The position numbers and the translations under genes were made by a program. Of a stretch of DNA of 64,000 nt, positions 7,971-15,545 are shown one piece after another. The stretch is from Microbacterium schleiferi (GTDB lineage: Bacteria > Actinomycetota > Actinomycetes > Actinomycetales > Microbacteriaceae). The stretch covers positions 62,001 to 126,000 of the forward strand of contig NZ_JAJGNI010000006.1 in assembly GCF_020781975.1 (NCBI RefSeq), given 5' to 3'. Numbering within the stretch: position 1 is the stretch's first letter; each line of letters starts with the position of its first letter. Under the pieces are notes generated by a model, which had not been told where the DNA came from, ran no database searches, and was given only the letters and a program-made list of their open reading frames with translations.

Positions 7971-8056
7971 GAGCTGCCTCTTCCTCGAGATAGGGGACTC
8001 CGCGAGCCTATCCGGCGCTTCGGTGTCGCGACAATGTGCCCCGTGGGGCCGAGCGG

Positions 8057-8935
8057 TCAGAAGACGATGGTGTGGTTTCCGTGACGGATGACGCGATCTT
8101 GCGCGTGCCAGAGCACGGCGCGCGAGAGCACTGCACGTTCCACGTCAGCGCCACGTCGTTCGAGGTCTGCAGCAGTGTCGGCGTGCGTGACCCGCACGAT
8201 GTCTTGCTCGATGATCGGCCCCTCGTCGAGGTCGGTGGTGACGTAGTGCGAGGTCGCTCCGATGAGCTTCACGCCGCGGGTCTTCGCCTGGCGGTAGGGC
8301 TGGGCGCCGACGAACGCTGGAAGGAACGAGTGGTGAATGTTGATCACGGGCACCCGCACGCTCTCGAGGAACTCGCCGCTCAGGATCTGCATGTAGCGGG
8401 CGAGAACCACGAAGTCGGCATCCGCGTCAGCCAGCACCTCGAGGATGCGGGCTTCACTGGCGCTCTTGTCGGGCCCGGCGACCGAAGGCACGTGCACGAA
8501 GGGGATGCCGAAACCGGTGACATCAGCCTCGGCATCCGTGTGGTTCGAGATGACGACCGGGATCTCCACCGGCAGATCGCCGCGACGATGACGCCACAGG
8601 AGGTCGAGCAGACAGTGGTCCTGCTTCGAGGCGAGGATCGCCATCCGCTTCGGAACCGACTGGTCGGTGATCGCCCACTGCAGATCGAACCCGTCGCCCA
8701 GGGTCGTGGCAAGGTCGTTTTCGATCGCGGGCAGCGCCTCGCGCAGGCCTGGCCGGTGGAAGACGACGCGCTGGAAGTAGGCGCCGCCGGCAGGGTTGTC
8801 GGAGTACTGGTCGAATTGCACGATGTTCGCGCCCTGCCGCGTGATCAGCGCCGAGACCGCCGCCACGATGCCGGGGGAGTCCGTGCCATGGACGATGAGG
8901 CAGGCGTGATCGACGGGAAGCTGTGCGGCGGGCAT
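8057..8935 (-). CDS. purU: Formyltetrahydrofolate deformylase
   Basis: 292 residues, the normal PurU length. An N-terminal ACT-type regulatory domain (residues ~8-85, LIVHGTDSPGIVAAVSALI) precedes a formyltransferase-fold catalytic domain with NIHHSFLPAF (199-208) and GATSHYVTTDLDEGPIIEQ, which supply the conserved Asn, His and Asp. PurU hydrolyses 10-formyl-THF to formate and THF, balancing one-carbon pools and feeding formate to purine synthesis. The start at ATG 8935 is supported by CAGAAT 6 nt upstream. It lies 22 bp downstream of the condensation-fold gene on the same strand. Confidence 0.93.
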   Translation of the reverse strand: MPAAQLPVDHACLIVHGTDSPGIVAAVSALITRQGANIVQFDQYSDNPAGGAYFQRVVFHRPGLREALPAIENDLATTLGDGFDLQWAITDQSVPKRMAILASKQDHCLLDLLWRHRRGDLPVEIPVVISNHTDAEADVTGFGIPFVHVPSVAGPDKSASEARILEVLADADADFVVLARYMQILSGEFLESVRVPVINIHHSFLPAFVGAQPYRQAKTRGVKLIGATSHYVTTDLDEGPIIEQDIVRVTHADTAADLERRGADVERAVLSRAVLWHAQDRVIRHGNHTIVF

Positions 8936-8957
8936 GGATCGATTCTGCCCGAACCGC

Positions 8958-10265
8958 TCAGTCGCCGATCGTCTCGCGCAGTCCGGAGTGGACGGCATCC
9001 AGCCAGGCGCCGACGTTTCGGCGGGCCTCCGGGGTGTCGGGGTAGCGGCAGCGCAGGTGCAGGCCTGTCTCGTTCGCGATGAACCAGATCATGACGCCGT
9101 CGGTGCGCACCACCGCCGACACGTATTGGATGTCGCGGAGCCTGCCCGGCGCGATCGGGAGCCGCCCCGTATCCAGCCACGAGACCGCGAACATCCCGGG
9201 GGTTGCCGGCATGCCGCCGTAGGGAGCAAGGATCGGACCAAGCGGATGCGACCCAAGGCCGATCGCTTCCTTCACGGCGCGGGCGCACGCCCGGGGCGAC
9301 GGGTCGGATGACTCGATCACGGCGTTCGTGATGAACCATCCGACCGAGTCGTGCCACTGCGGATCGTGCCGGCTGTGCACGGGGAACACCGCGCGCAGCG
9401 GCTGGTCACCCATCGCGAGGCTCACGCGCGTCATGACCGATACCGCGATAGCGATAGCGCGGACCCCCGCGGCGGCGGCGCGCTCGCAGAAGGCCTCGAA
9501 CTCGGAGCCGTCGAAGACGTCGCGAACATCGACGATCTCCGATCGCGCCGCGGCGACGTCGCCCAACGTCAGGGGGAACAGCGGCATCTGGCCGCCCTCG
9601 GCATCCAGGATCTCCGCCCATCGGGTCGTGATCGCTTCGGGCGCGGGAGCGCGGGCCGCAAGCTCTGCGGAGTGCTCGGCGAACGCTCGCGGTGCAGGCA
9701 GCGCCCCACCCGGCGTGCGATCCTCCCGCTCGTCGTCGACGACCTCAGCGAGATCCCGCGCGAGTACGAGAAGCGACCACATGTCGACGTGTGCGTGATC
9801 GGAGGCGATCACGATCGTCGGGTCGGCCCCGCCACCGGGTTCGATAAGGCACAGCCGGTGGGAGGGGGTGGCGAAGGGCCGGCATCCGTCGTCGAGCACT
9901 TCGCGCAGCACTTCGCGTGTCAGCCGCTCGGGCGGTGCCGGATGCGTCACCCACCGTCCGACGCCCAGTCGCGCCGGTCGTACCCGCACGGTTCCGACAT
10001 CGTCCCGATCGAACACGGTACTGAGGGTGCCGTGCCTGTCGACGACGGTGGCCCACGCGTCAGCGATCTCGTCGGGGGCTGCCGGTGTGCGGAGGCGAAA
10101 CGAGATCGCCATCCATGACCCGGGTCGATCTCCTTCGGAGACGTGCCGACCCTGGTCGAATGACAGCGTCAGCGGCTCCGTGTCGGGCAGAACCTCGGCG
10201 GGAAACACGAGGCTGCGGACTCGGCCTGGGGGCAGCGTCATTCGGGCGACGTTCGTCAAGCGCAT
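8958..10265 (-). CDS. Condensation-fold (HxxxD) acyltransferase-like protein
   Basis: 435 residues resembling a stand-alone NRPS condensation / PapA-like acyltransferase domain. The active-site signature is SDHAHVDMWS at about residue 150, which keeps the His-x3-Asp of HHxxxDG. A later SVGWFITNAVI corresponds to the conserved GWFxN region of the fold. There is no adenylation or carrier domain in this protein or its neighbours. The role is unknown: transfer of an acyl or aminoacyl group to a small molecule or lipid is possible. The start at ATG 10265 is supported by TAGACT 7 nt upstream. The gene is divergent from the hydrolase at 10319. Confidence 0.7.
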   Translation of the reverse strand: MRLTNVARMTLPPGRVRSLVFPAEVLPDTEPLTLSFDQGRHVSEGDRPGSWMAISFRLRTPAAPDEIADAWATVVDRHGTLSTVFDRDDVGTVRVRPARLGVGRWVTHPAPPERLTREVLREVLDDGCRPFATPSHRLCLIEPGGGADPTIVIASDHAHVDMWSLLVLARDLAEVVDDEREDRTPGGALPAPRAFAEHSAELAARAPAPEAITTRWAEILDAEGGQMPLFPLTLGDVAAARSEIVDVRDVFDGSEFEAFCERAAAAGVRAIAIAVSVMTRVSLAMGDQPLRAVFPVHSRHDPQWHDSVGWFITNAVIESSDPSPRACARAVKEAIGLGSHPLGPILAPYGGMPATPGMFAVSWLDTGRLPIAPGRLRDIQYVSAVVRTDGVMIWFIANETGLHLRCRYPDTPEARRNVGAWLDAVHSGLRETIGD

Positions 10266-10318
10266 CGCGCGTAGTCTAGGCGGCAACCGTTTCGCACAGA
10301 GGACGCCCGGGAGGGCAC

Positions 10319-11152
10319 GTGAGCACGCTGCGGATTCGAGGCGCCACACTCGACTTCGATGTGACCGGTGATGACGGTCCGCTGGTCGTCCAATTGCACG
10401 GTCTGATGTCCAGCCGCAGCCGAGACAGCCACCTCGGTCTTGACCTCGGCCGGGCCCTTCGGGATCACCGCATCCTCCGCATCGACGCGCGCGGCCACGG
10501 TGGCTCGACGGGGACCGAGGATCCGCTCGACTACCGGTGGGACAACCTCGCCGACGACCTCCTGGCGGTGCTGGATGCCGTCGCTCCCGGTGAAGCGGTT
10601 CACGGCGTGGGGCCATCGATGGGGACCGGCACGATGCTGCACGCCGCACTCAAGGATCCGGTCCGCTTCGCGAGCTTGACCCTCATGGTTCCGCCGACGG
10701 CATGGGGTACCCGCCGCGCGCAGGCCGAGGTCTACCGAACGAACGCGGAGCTCATCGAACGCCACGGTGTCGAGGCTTTCGTGAAGCTCGGTTCCACCAC
10801 GCCCGTCCCGCCGGCCCTCGCGGATGCTCCCGAGTCGCTTCCCGCGGTCGACGAGACACTCCTCCCGACGGTGCTGCGGGGAGCTGCGGCAGCTGACCTG
10901 CCGCCGAAGGAGGAGCTCGCGCGCATCGATGTGCCGACGCTGATCCTGGCGTGGACGGGTGACCCGACGCATCCGCTTCGCACCGCGACACGTCTCAACG
11001 AGCTTCTGCCGAACAGCCGCCTCATCGTTGCCCGCACGCCCTACGGGGTCATGGCCTGGCCGGGACTGTTCGCCGAACACGTCATCACGGCGGGGGTCGA
11101 ACTCACCGCGACCGGCTCGATTCCCGTCGTCCGCGAACCGAGGGCCTCATGA
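10319..11152 (+). CDS. Alpha/beta hydrolase with a missing canonical histidine
   Basis: 277 residues from GTG 10319 with GGGAGGG upstream. The oxyanion region QLHGLMSSR and RGHGGSTG are typical, and the nucleophile elbow GPSMGTG carries Ser at about residue 102. An acid (WTGDPTHP) is in the expected place. The usual C-terminal G-H-x motif is replaced by TPYGVMAWPGLF, so the normal catalytic His is not obvious; the His in DPTHP is the only nearby candidate. The gene overlaps the next by 4 bp (ATGA), so the two are probably co-translated. The substrate is unknown. Confidence 0.8.
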   Translation: MSTLRIRGATLDFDVTGDDGPLVVQLHGLMSSRSRDSHLGLDLGRALRDHRILRIDARGHGGSTGTEDPLDYRWDNLADDLLAVLDAVAPGEAVHGVGPSMGTGTMLHAALKDPVRFASLTLMVPPTAWGTRRAQAEVYRTNAELIERHGVEAFVKLGSTTPVPPALADAPESLPAVDETLLPTVLRGAAAADLPPKEELARIDVPTLILAWTGDPTHPLRTATRLNELLPNSRLIVARTPYGVMAWPGLFAEHVITAGVELTATGSIPVVREPRAS

Positions 11153-11859
11153 GCGACACCGAATCGGCCCGGCTCAGCATCCGCGAGCTCGACACCGTGG
11201 CAGAGGTTTTCGAAGCCTCCGCGGTGCTGTCGGAGGTGTGGGGAGGGGACCGCACCGGCATGCCGCCGAACCTGCTGCGCGCCCTCGCCCATTCGGGCAA
11301 CTACGCGGTCGGGTTCTTCGCGGACGAGCGGATGGTCGGGGCATCCGTCGCCTTCTTCGCCGAACCCGCAGCCCGATCCATGCACTCGCACATCACCGGC
11401 ATCCTGCCGAGCGCCCAGGGTCAGGGTTTCGGACGGATGCTGAAGCAGCACCAGCGTGAGTGGGGGCTGCGCCGCGGCATCGGGCACGTGACGTGGACCT
11501 TCGATCCGCTCGTGTCGCGCAACGCCCACTTCAACCTGGCCGTGCTGGGCGCGCGCGTCACCGAGTACCTCGTGGACCACTACGGCGCGATGGATGACGG
11601 GGTCAACCGCGGCGATGAATCGGATCGGCTCATGGTGTCGTGGGCCCTGGCCGCGCCGCCGGTTCCCACCCCCACGGATGCCGAGGTCCGGGCATCCGTC
11701 GCGATTCCCCGCGACATCGAGTCGCTCCGGCGCCGCGAACCCGCTGCCGCTGCCATCGAGCGACGGCGCGTCCGCGACGCCCTGCTCACCCACGTGAACG
11801 CGGGCCGCCGCATCGGTGGGTTCGACGAGCATCGGGGCTATCTCATCGTCGACGCCTGA
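11149..11859 (+). CDS. GNAT-superfamily protein (COG3375-like)
   Basis: 236 residues. The acetyl-CoA site is visible as GILPSAQGQGFGRMLKQHQREWGL (about residues 83-107), with Q-x-x-G-x-G as in GNAT proteins. It is followed by HVTWTFDPLVSRNAHFNLAVLGA, a conserved stretch of the COG3375 group. It is coupled to the hydrolase and precedes the menC-like gene. COG3375 proteins are often encoded beside enolase-superfamily N-acylamino acid racemases or o-succinylbenzoate synthases. That linkage suggests a shared N-acylamino acid pathway here, but this is an inference from gene order. Confidence 0.8.
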   Translation: MSDTESARLSIRELDTVAEVFEASAVLSEVWGGDRTGMPPNLLRALAHSGNYAVGFFADERMVGASVAFFAEPAARSMHSHITGILPSAQGQGFGRMLKQHQREWGLRRGIGHVTWTFDPLVSRNAHFNLAVLGARVTEYLVDHYGAMDDGVNRGDESDRLMVSWALAAPPVPTPTDAEVRASVAIPRDIESLRRREPAAAAIERRRVRDALLTHVNAGRRIGGFDEHRGYLIVDA

Positions 11860-11873
11860 GTCGTGCGGGCCGG

Positions 11874-12009
11874 TTTCGGTCGCGCCTTCGTGTGGGGTGT
11901 GGGTTGGGTGACCCGCAATATGGCGCGACTGAACGATGGTGGCCTCCATTTCGGTCGCGCCGAACTGCGGGTGCCGGGTCGGTTGGCCCGCAATATGGCG
12001 CGACTGAAC
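11874..12009. repeat. Tandem pair of ~61-bp hairpin elements
   Basis: Two units, 11874-11934 and 11949-12009. Each begins TTTCGGTCGCGCC and ends GGCGCGACTGAAC, arms that pair over 11 of 13 bp. The 3' parts are identical (CCCGCAATATGGCGCGACTG), while the loops differ. They fill the 181-bp gap between the GNAT and menC-like genes. This pattern fits a REP-like dispersed repeat; the copies may also act as a terminator. Confidence 0.8.
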
Positions 12010-12040
12010 GATCTGGCCTAACGAGGATTAGCCTGGCCGC

Positions 12041-13174
12041 ATGCCGATCGCACAGCCCGCTCCGACAGTGACGCTCGAGGGAATCGAGTTGCGGGTGCTG
12101 CACCTACCGCTCGTCTCGCCGTTCACGACATCCTTCGGCACCGAGACGGTGCGCGAGGTCATCGTCGCGCGGGCGCTGACTGCCGATGGGGACGGCTGGG
12201 GTGAGATCGTCACGCAGGAGTCTCCGCTGTACTCGAGCGAGTACACGCAGGGCGCGTGGGACGTGTCGCTGCGCTTTCTCATCCCCGCGCTGTTGGATCG
12301 GCACACTCTCGCCCCCGAAGACGTCGCCTCCGTCTTGGAACCCTTTGTCGGGCACCGGATGGCGAAAGCGGGGCTCGAACTCGCGATACTCGATGCCGCG
12401 CTGCGCGCCGAGGGGCGACCGTTCGGACAGTACCTCGGCGCGATCCGCGACCGCGTGCCCTCGGGTGTGAGCGTCGGCATCCAGCGCGACCCCGCCGCTC
12501 TGGTCGACACCGTCCGTGGATACCTCGACGAGGGGTACGTCCGCATCAAGATCAAGATCAAGCCCGGCCGCGACATCGCCGACACCGCCGCCGTTCGGGA
12601 TGCCTTCGGCGATATCCCGCTGCAGGTGGACGCCAACTCCGCGTACACGCTCGCTGACGCCGACACCCTCGCCGAACTCGACAGGTTCGACTTGCTCCTG
12701 ATCGAGCAGCCCCTGCAGGAGGACGACCTCGTCGACCATGCGACGCTCGCCCAGCGCCTGCGCACACCGGTGTGTCTGGACGAGTCGATCGTGTCGTCGA
12801 AGGCTGCAGCCGACGCTCTCGCGCTCGGGTCGGCATCCGTCATCAACATCAAGGCGGGGCGCGTGGGCGGCTACCTCGAGGCCGTGGGTATTCACGACCT
12901 GTGCCGAGTGGCCGGCGTGCCGGTGTGGTGCGGCGGGATGCTCGAGACGGGGATCGGTCGCGCCGCGAACGCTGCGCTGGCAGCCCTCCCCGGATTCACG
13001 CTGCCGGGCGATATCTCGGCATCCTCGCGGTTCTACGATCGAGACATCGTCACCGAGCCCGCCGTTCTCGAAGACGGCCACGTTCGGGTGCCCACGGGCC
13101 CCGGGCTGGGCATCGAGATCGACCCTGTCGCGCTGGAGGACATGACAGTTGCCCGCGAGGTGCTCCGCCGGTGA
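12041..13174 (+). CDS. menC: o-Succinylbenzoate synthase / N-acylamino acid racemase (enolase superfamily)
   Basis: 377 residues with all enolase-superfamily landmarks. KIKIKPG (about 168-174) carries the acid/base Lys. The metal ligands are in QVDANS, LIEQPL and CLDESI. A second Lys is in INIKAGRVGG, and the C-terminal GGMLETGIGRAAN is typical of MenC/NSAR. Family members dehydrate SHCHC to o-succinylbenzoate for menaquinone, racemise N-succinylamino acids, or do both. No other men genes are near and a GNAT gene precedes it, so the racemase role is equally possible. The start at ATG 12041 is supported by TAGCCT 6 nt upstream (leaderless). Confidence 0.82.
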   Translation: MPIAQPAPTVTLEGIELRVLHLPLVSPFTTSFGTETVREVIVARALTADGDGWGEIVTQESPLYSSEYTQGAWDVSLRFLIPALLDRHTLAPEDVASVLEPFVGHRMAKAGLELAILDAALRAEGRPFGQYLGAIRDRVPSGVSVGIQRDPAALVDTVRGYLDEGYVRIKIKIKPGRDIADTAAVRDAFGDIPLQVDANSAYTLADADTLAELDRFDLLLIEQPLQEDDLVDHATLAQRLRTPVCLDESIVSSKAAADALALGSASVINIKAGRVGGYLEAVGIHDLCRVAGVPVWCGGMLETGIGRAANAALAALPGFTLPGDISASSRFYDRDIVTEPAVLEDGHVRVPTGPGLGIEIDPVALEDMTVAREVLRR

Positions 13175-14055
13175 CCGGCCCCGCCGGTACCTCGGGTCAG
13201 CGGCGACTCGTCGCCGTGATGCTGGGTGCTGCGCTGGTCCTCGGGATCGCCGCGTGTGCTTCCGCGGCCCCGAACGAGGATCTTCCCGAGGGGGTGAGTG
13301 TGCGGCTTGTGCAGCAGCGCTCGGATGTCGCGCTGCATCAGGCCCAGGTCGAGATCACCAACGGCACCGACTCACCGCTGAGTGTCGACGCCCTCTCAGT
13401 GGCTGACCCGCGTTTCGAGACGGATGCCGACCGCGTGCTCCAACGGACGAGTGTCATCGCTCCGGGCAGCACTGTCGGCATTCGTATCCAGCTCCCGAGG
13501 CCGGCCTGCGATGTTCCCGATGACGGGGCGTCCACCGTGGAGTTCGCGTGGCGTCTCGATGAGCGCTCGGGGATCGCGCGGGCAGACCTTCCCGACGCGC
13601 TCGAGTTCCTGCCGGCGATGCACGCGCGCGAGTGTGTCGCCGACGCGCTCGGCGACGCGGCGGCTGCCTCGTTCACGCACTTCGAACCTGGCGCGGGCGG
13701 AGGTGTCGGCATCCTCACCCTCGGGGTCCTGCCGACCGGAGCCGGTGGCGCGAGGATCGAGGCGATCCGCCCGACCAACCTCCTCGGTTTCGGCGACGCC
13801 GGCACCGGACCGGACGCCGCGCTACCGCTGCAGATCGAGCTCCCCGCCGGCGATACCGCTCGCCGCGAGGTGAACATCGTGCTCGAGCCGTTCCGCTGCG
13901 ATGCCCATGCCGTGCAGGAAGACAAGCGCGGCACGATCTTCACGACGGATGTGACAGTCGGCGGCGAGAACGGCCAGATCGAGCTGGCGGCCCCGCCGGA
14001 CATGCGCGCCGAGATCCTGAACGCCGTGGCCGACTACTGCGGGTTCGGTTCCTGA
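13171..14055 (+). CDS. Putative lipoprotein of unknown function
   Basis: 294 residues from GTG 13171, which overlaps the menC stop. The N-terminus has a charged start, a hydrophobic stretch VAVMLGAALVLG and the lipobox IAAC, with Cys at about residue 29, so it should be lipid-anchored on the outer face of the membrane. Further cysteines (PACD, ARECV, FRCDA, DYCGF) could form disulfides. The rest reads as beta-rich with no family I recognise. Coupling to the menC-like gene may be incidental. Confidence 0.8.
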   Translation: MTGPAGTSGQRRLVAVMLGAALVLGIAACASAAPNEDLPEGVSVRLVQQRSDVALHQAQVEITNGTDSPLSVDALSVADPRFETDADRVLQRTSVIAPGSTVGIRIQLPRPACDVPDDGASTVEFAWRLDERSGIARADLPDALEFLPAMHARECVADALGDAAAASFTHFEPGAGGGVGILTLGVLPTGAGGARIEAIRPTNLLGFGDAGTGPDAALPLQIELPAGDTARREVNIVLEPFRCDAHAVQEDKRGTIFTTDVTVGGENGQIELAAPPDMRAEILNAVADYCGFGS

Positions 14056-14096
14056 GGCCCACCGGGCTTGTCGGCTGCCTGCTCTAGCGTGGGTGC

Positions 14097-14966
14097 ATGC
14101 GCTCACTCGGTGTCGTGTTCGAACCCGCCTTCCCGCCCGAACGTCTCCGGGAAGTGGCTCTCTCGGTCGAGGACGCCGGAGTACCCCAGCTGTGGCTGTG
14201 GGAGGACTGCTTTCGCGAGTCGGGTATCGCCTCGGCTGCCGCGGCTCTGGCCGCCACGACCGAGCTGACCGTCGCGATCGGTGTGCTGCCCATGCCGCTT
14301 CGCAACGTCGCGCTGACCGCCATGGAGCTCGCTACCCTCTCGCGGCTGTTTCCGGGGCGCATCATCGGCGGCGTCGGCCACGGGGTGCAGAGCTGGATGG
14401 CGCAGGTCGGCGCGCGGCACGCATCCCCCCTCACGCTGATGGCGGAGTACTTGCCGACACTGCGAGCGCTGCTTTCCGGGGAACGGGTCACGATCGACGG
14501 GCGGTACGTCCAGCTCGATGACGTGGCCCTGGACTGGCCGCCGACCGTCGCCGTTCCCGTCTTCGCCGCGGCAGAAGGACCCAAGACACTCGACAGAGCT
14601 GGGGCCCTCGCCGACGGAACGGTCATTCCCTCGGGCTGGAGCCCGAGCCGACTGCGTGCTGCGGCGAGCCGGGTACGAACTGCGGCAGCCGAGAGAGCTG
14701 ACGACTACCCCGTCGTGGTGTACCTCCCGGCGCGGTTCACCGATGGGTCCGCGGCATCCGACGAGCCGGCGGGGCGCGAGCGCGCGCACGGCGACGTGGC
14801 AATGGTCGCCGAGACGGTCGAGGCATTCTTCGCCGCGGGTGCAACCACTGTTGTGCTCCAGCCTTATCCCGACGAGCAGGACCTCATCGGGTTCTCGCAG
14901 CGCAGCGGAGAGGTTGCTCGGATGCTGGGAGTTGCGCGGTCTTCGAGCGGCTCACCATCCGTGTGA
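14097..14966 (+). CDS. LLM-class flavin-dependent oxidoreductase
   Basis: 289 residues of the luciferase-like monooxygenase (TIM-barrel) family: LREVALSVEDAGVPQLWLWEDCF at the start, LTVAIGVLPMPLRNVALTAMELATL, then RLFPGRIIGGVGHGV and PTLRALLSGERVTIDGRYV. Proteins of this class use FMN or F420. The glycine-rich IIGGVGHGV segment is compatible with either, and an F420 operon lies 12 kb away. The start at ATG 14097 is supported by TAGCGT 6 nt upstream. A GC hairpin follows the stop. The substrate is unknown. Confidence 0.85.
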   Translation: MRSLGVVFEPAFPPERLREVALSVEDAGVPQLWLWEDCFRESGIASAAAALAATTELTVAIGVLPMPLRNVALTAMELATLSRLFPGRIIGGVGHGVQSWMAQVGARHASPLTLMAEYLPTLRALLSGERVTIDGRYVQLDDVALDWPPTVAVPVFAAAEGPKTLDRAGALADGTVIPSGWSPSRLRAAASRVRTAAAERADDYPVVVYLPARFTDGSAASDEPAGRERAHGDVAMVAETVEAFFAAGATTVVLQPYPDEQDLIGFSQRSGEVARMLGVARSSSGSPSV

Positions 14967-14970
14967 TCGC

Positions 14971-14986
14971 CGCCCCTTGCGGGGCG
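14971..14986 (+). terminator. GC hairpin after the LLM gene
   Basis: CGCCCC-TTGC-GGGGCG forms a 6-bp GC stem 5 nt after the stop at 14966. There is no U-run, which is common for actinobacterial terminators. Confidence 0.5.
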
Positions 14987-15069
14987 CACAGCGAGTCGCC
15001 ACACTCAGAGGTGGGAGCCGACCATCGCCGGTGTTCGTGTCGGCGCGCGCTCCCAGGGGAGGAACACCA

Positions 15070-15516
15070 ATGAAGACCCGAATCGTCGCTGCCGCGCTCA
15101 TGCTCGGCGTCGGAGCCATTGCCCTGACCGGATGCGTGAACCCGGTCGAGCAGCTCATCAACAACACCGTCGAAGATGCCATCGAGGGCGCCACCGGCGT
15201 CGACATCGACACCGGTGACGGCGCGAGTGTGCCGGAGGGCTTCCCCTCCGACATCCCGCTCCCTTCCGGCTCACCACTCGTTGCGCTCGCGGTCGACGGT
15301 GGCTACACCGTCACCTACACACTGCCGAGCGTCGCCGACGGTGAGGGCATCATCGAGCAGCTGAAGGCCCGGTACACCGCAGACTCCGAGTCCGACTTCG
15401 GGGGGATGAAGATCTGGTCGTTCACCGGCTCTGACTACACCGTGGGCGTCACTCTGCTCGAGCAGGAAGACGGCACGGCGCAGCTGCTCTACGTGGTCGC
15501 GCCGATCACGCAATAG
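15070..15516 (+). CDS. Small putative lipoprotein
   Basis: 148 residues from ATG 15070 with GGGGAGG upstream. The signal peptide MKTRIVAAALMLGVGAIALTG ends at lipobox LTGC (Cys22). The mature part begins with a helical segment (NPVEQLINNTVEDAIEGATG), followed by a beta-rich domain with LPSGSPLVALAVDGGYTVTY and a repeated-strand ending. It belongs to no family I can name. It is monocistronic, lying between the LLM gene hairpin and the convergent MMPL gene. Confidence 0.82.
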   Translation: MKTRIVAAALMLGVGAIALTGCVNPVEQLINNTVEDAIEGATGVDIDTGDGASVPEGFPSDIPLPSGSPLVALAVDGGYTVTYTLPSVADGEGIIEQLKARYTADSESDFGGMKIWSFTGSDYTVGVTLLEQEDGTAQLLYVVAPITQ

Positions 15517-15545
15517 AGACGCCCGGGCCGCTCGCCGGCCGCTGG

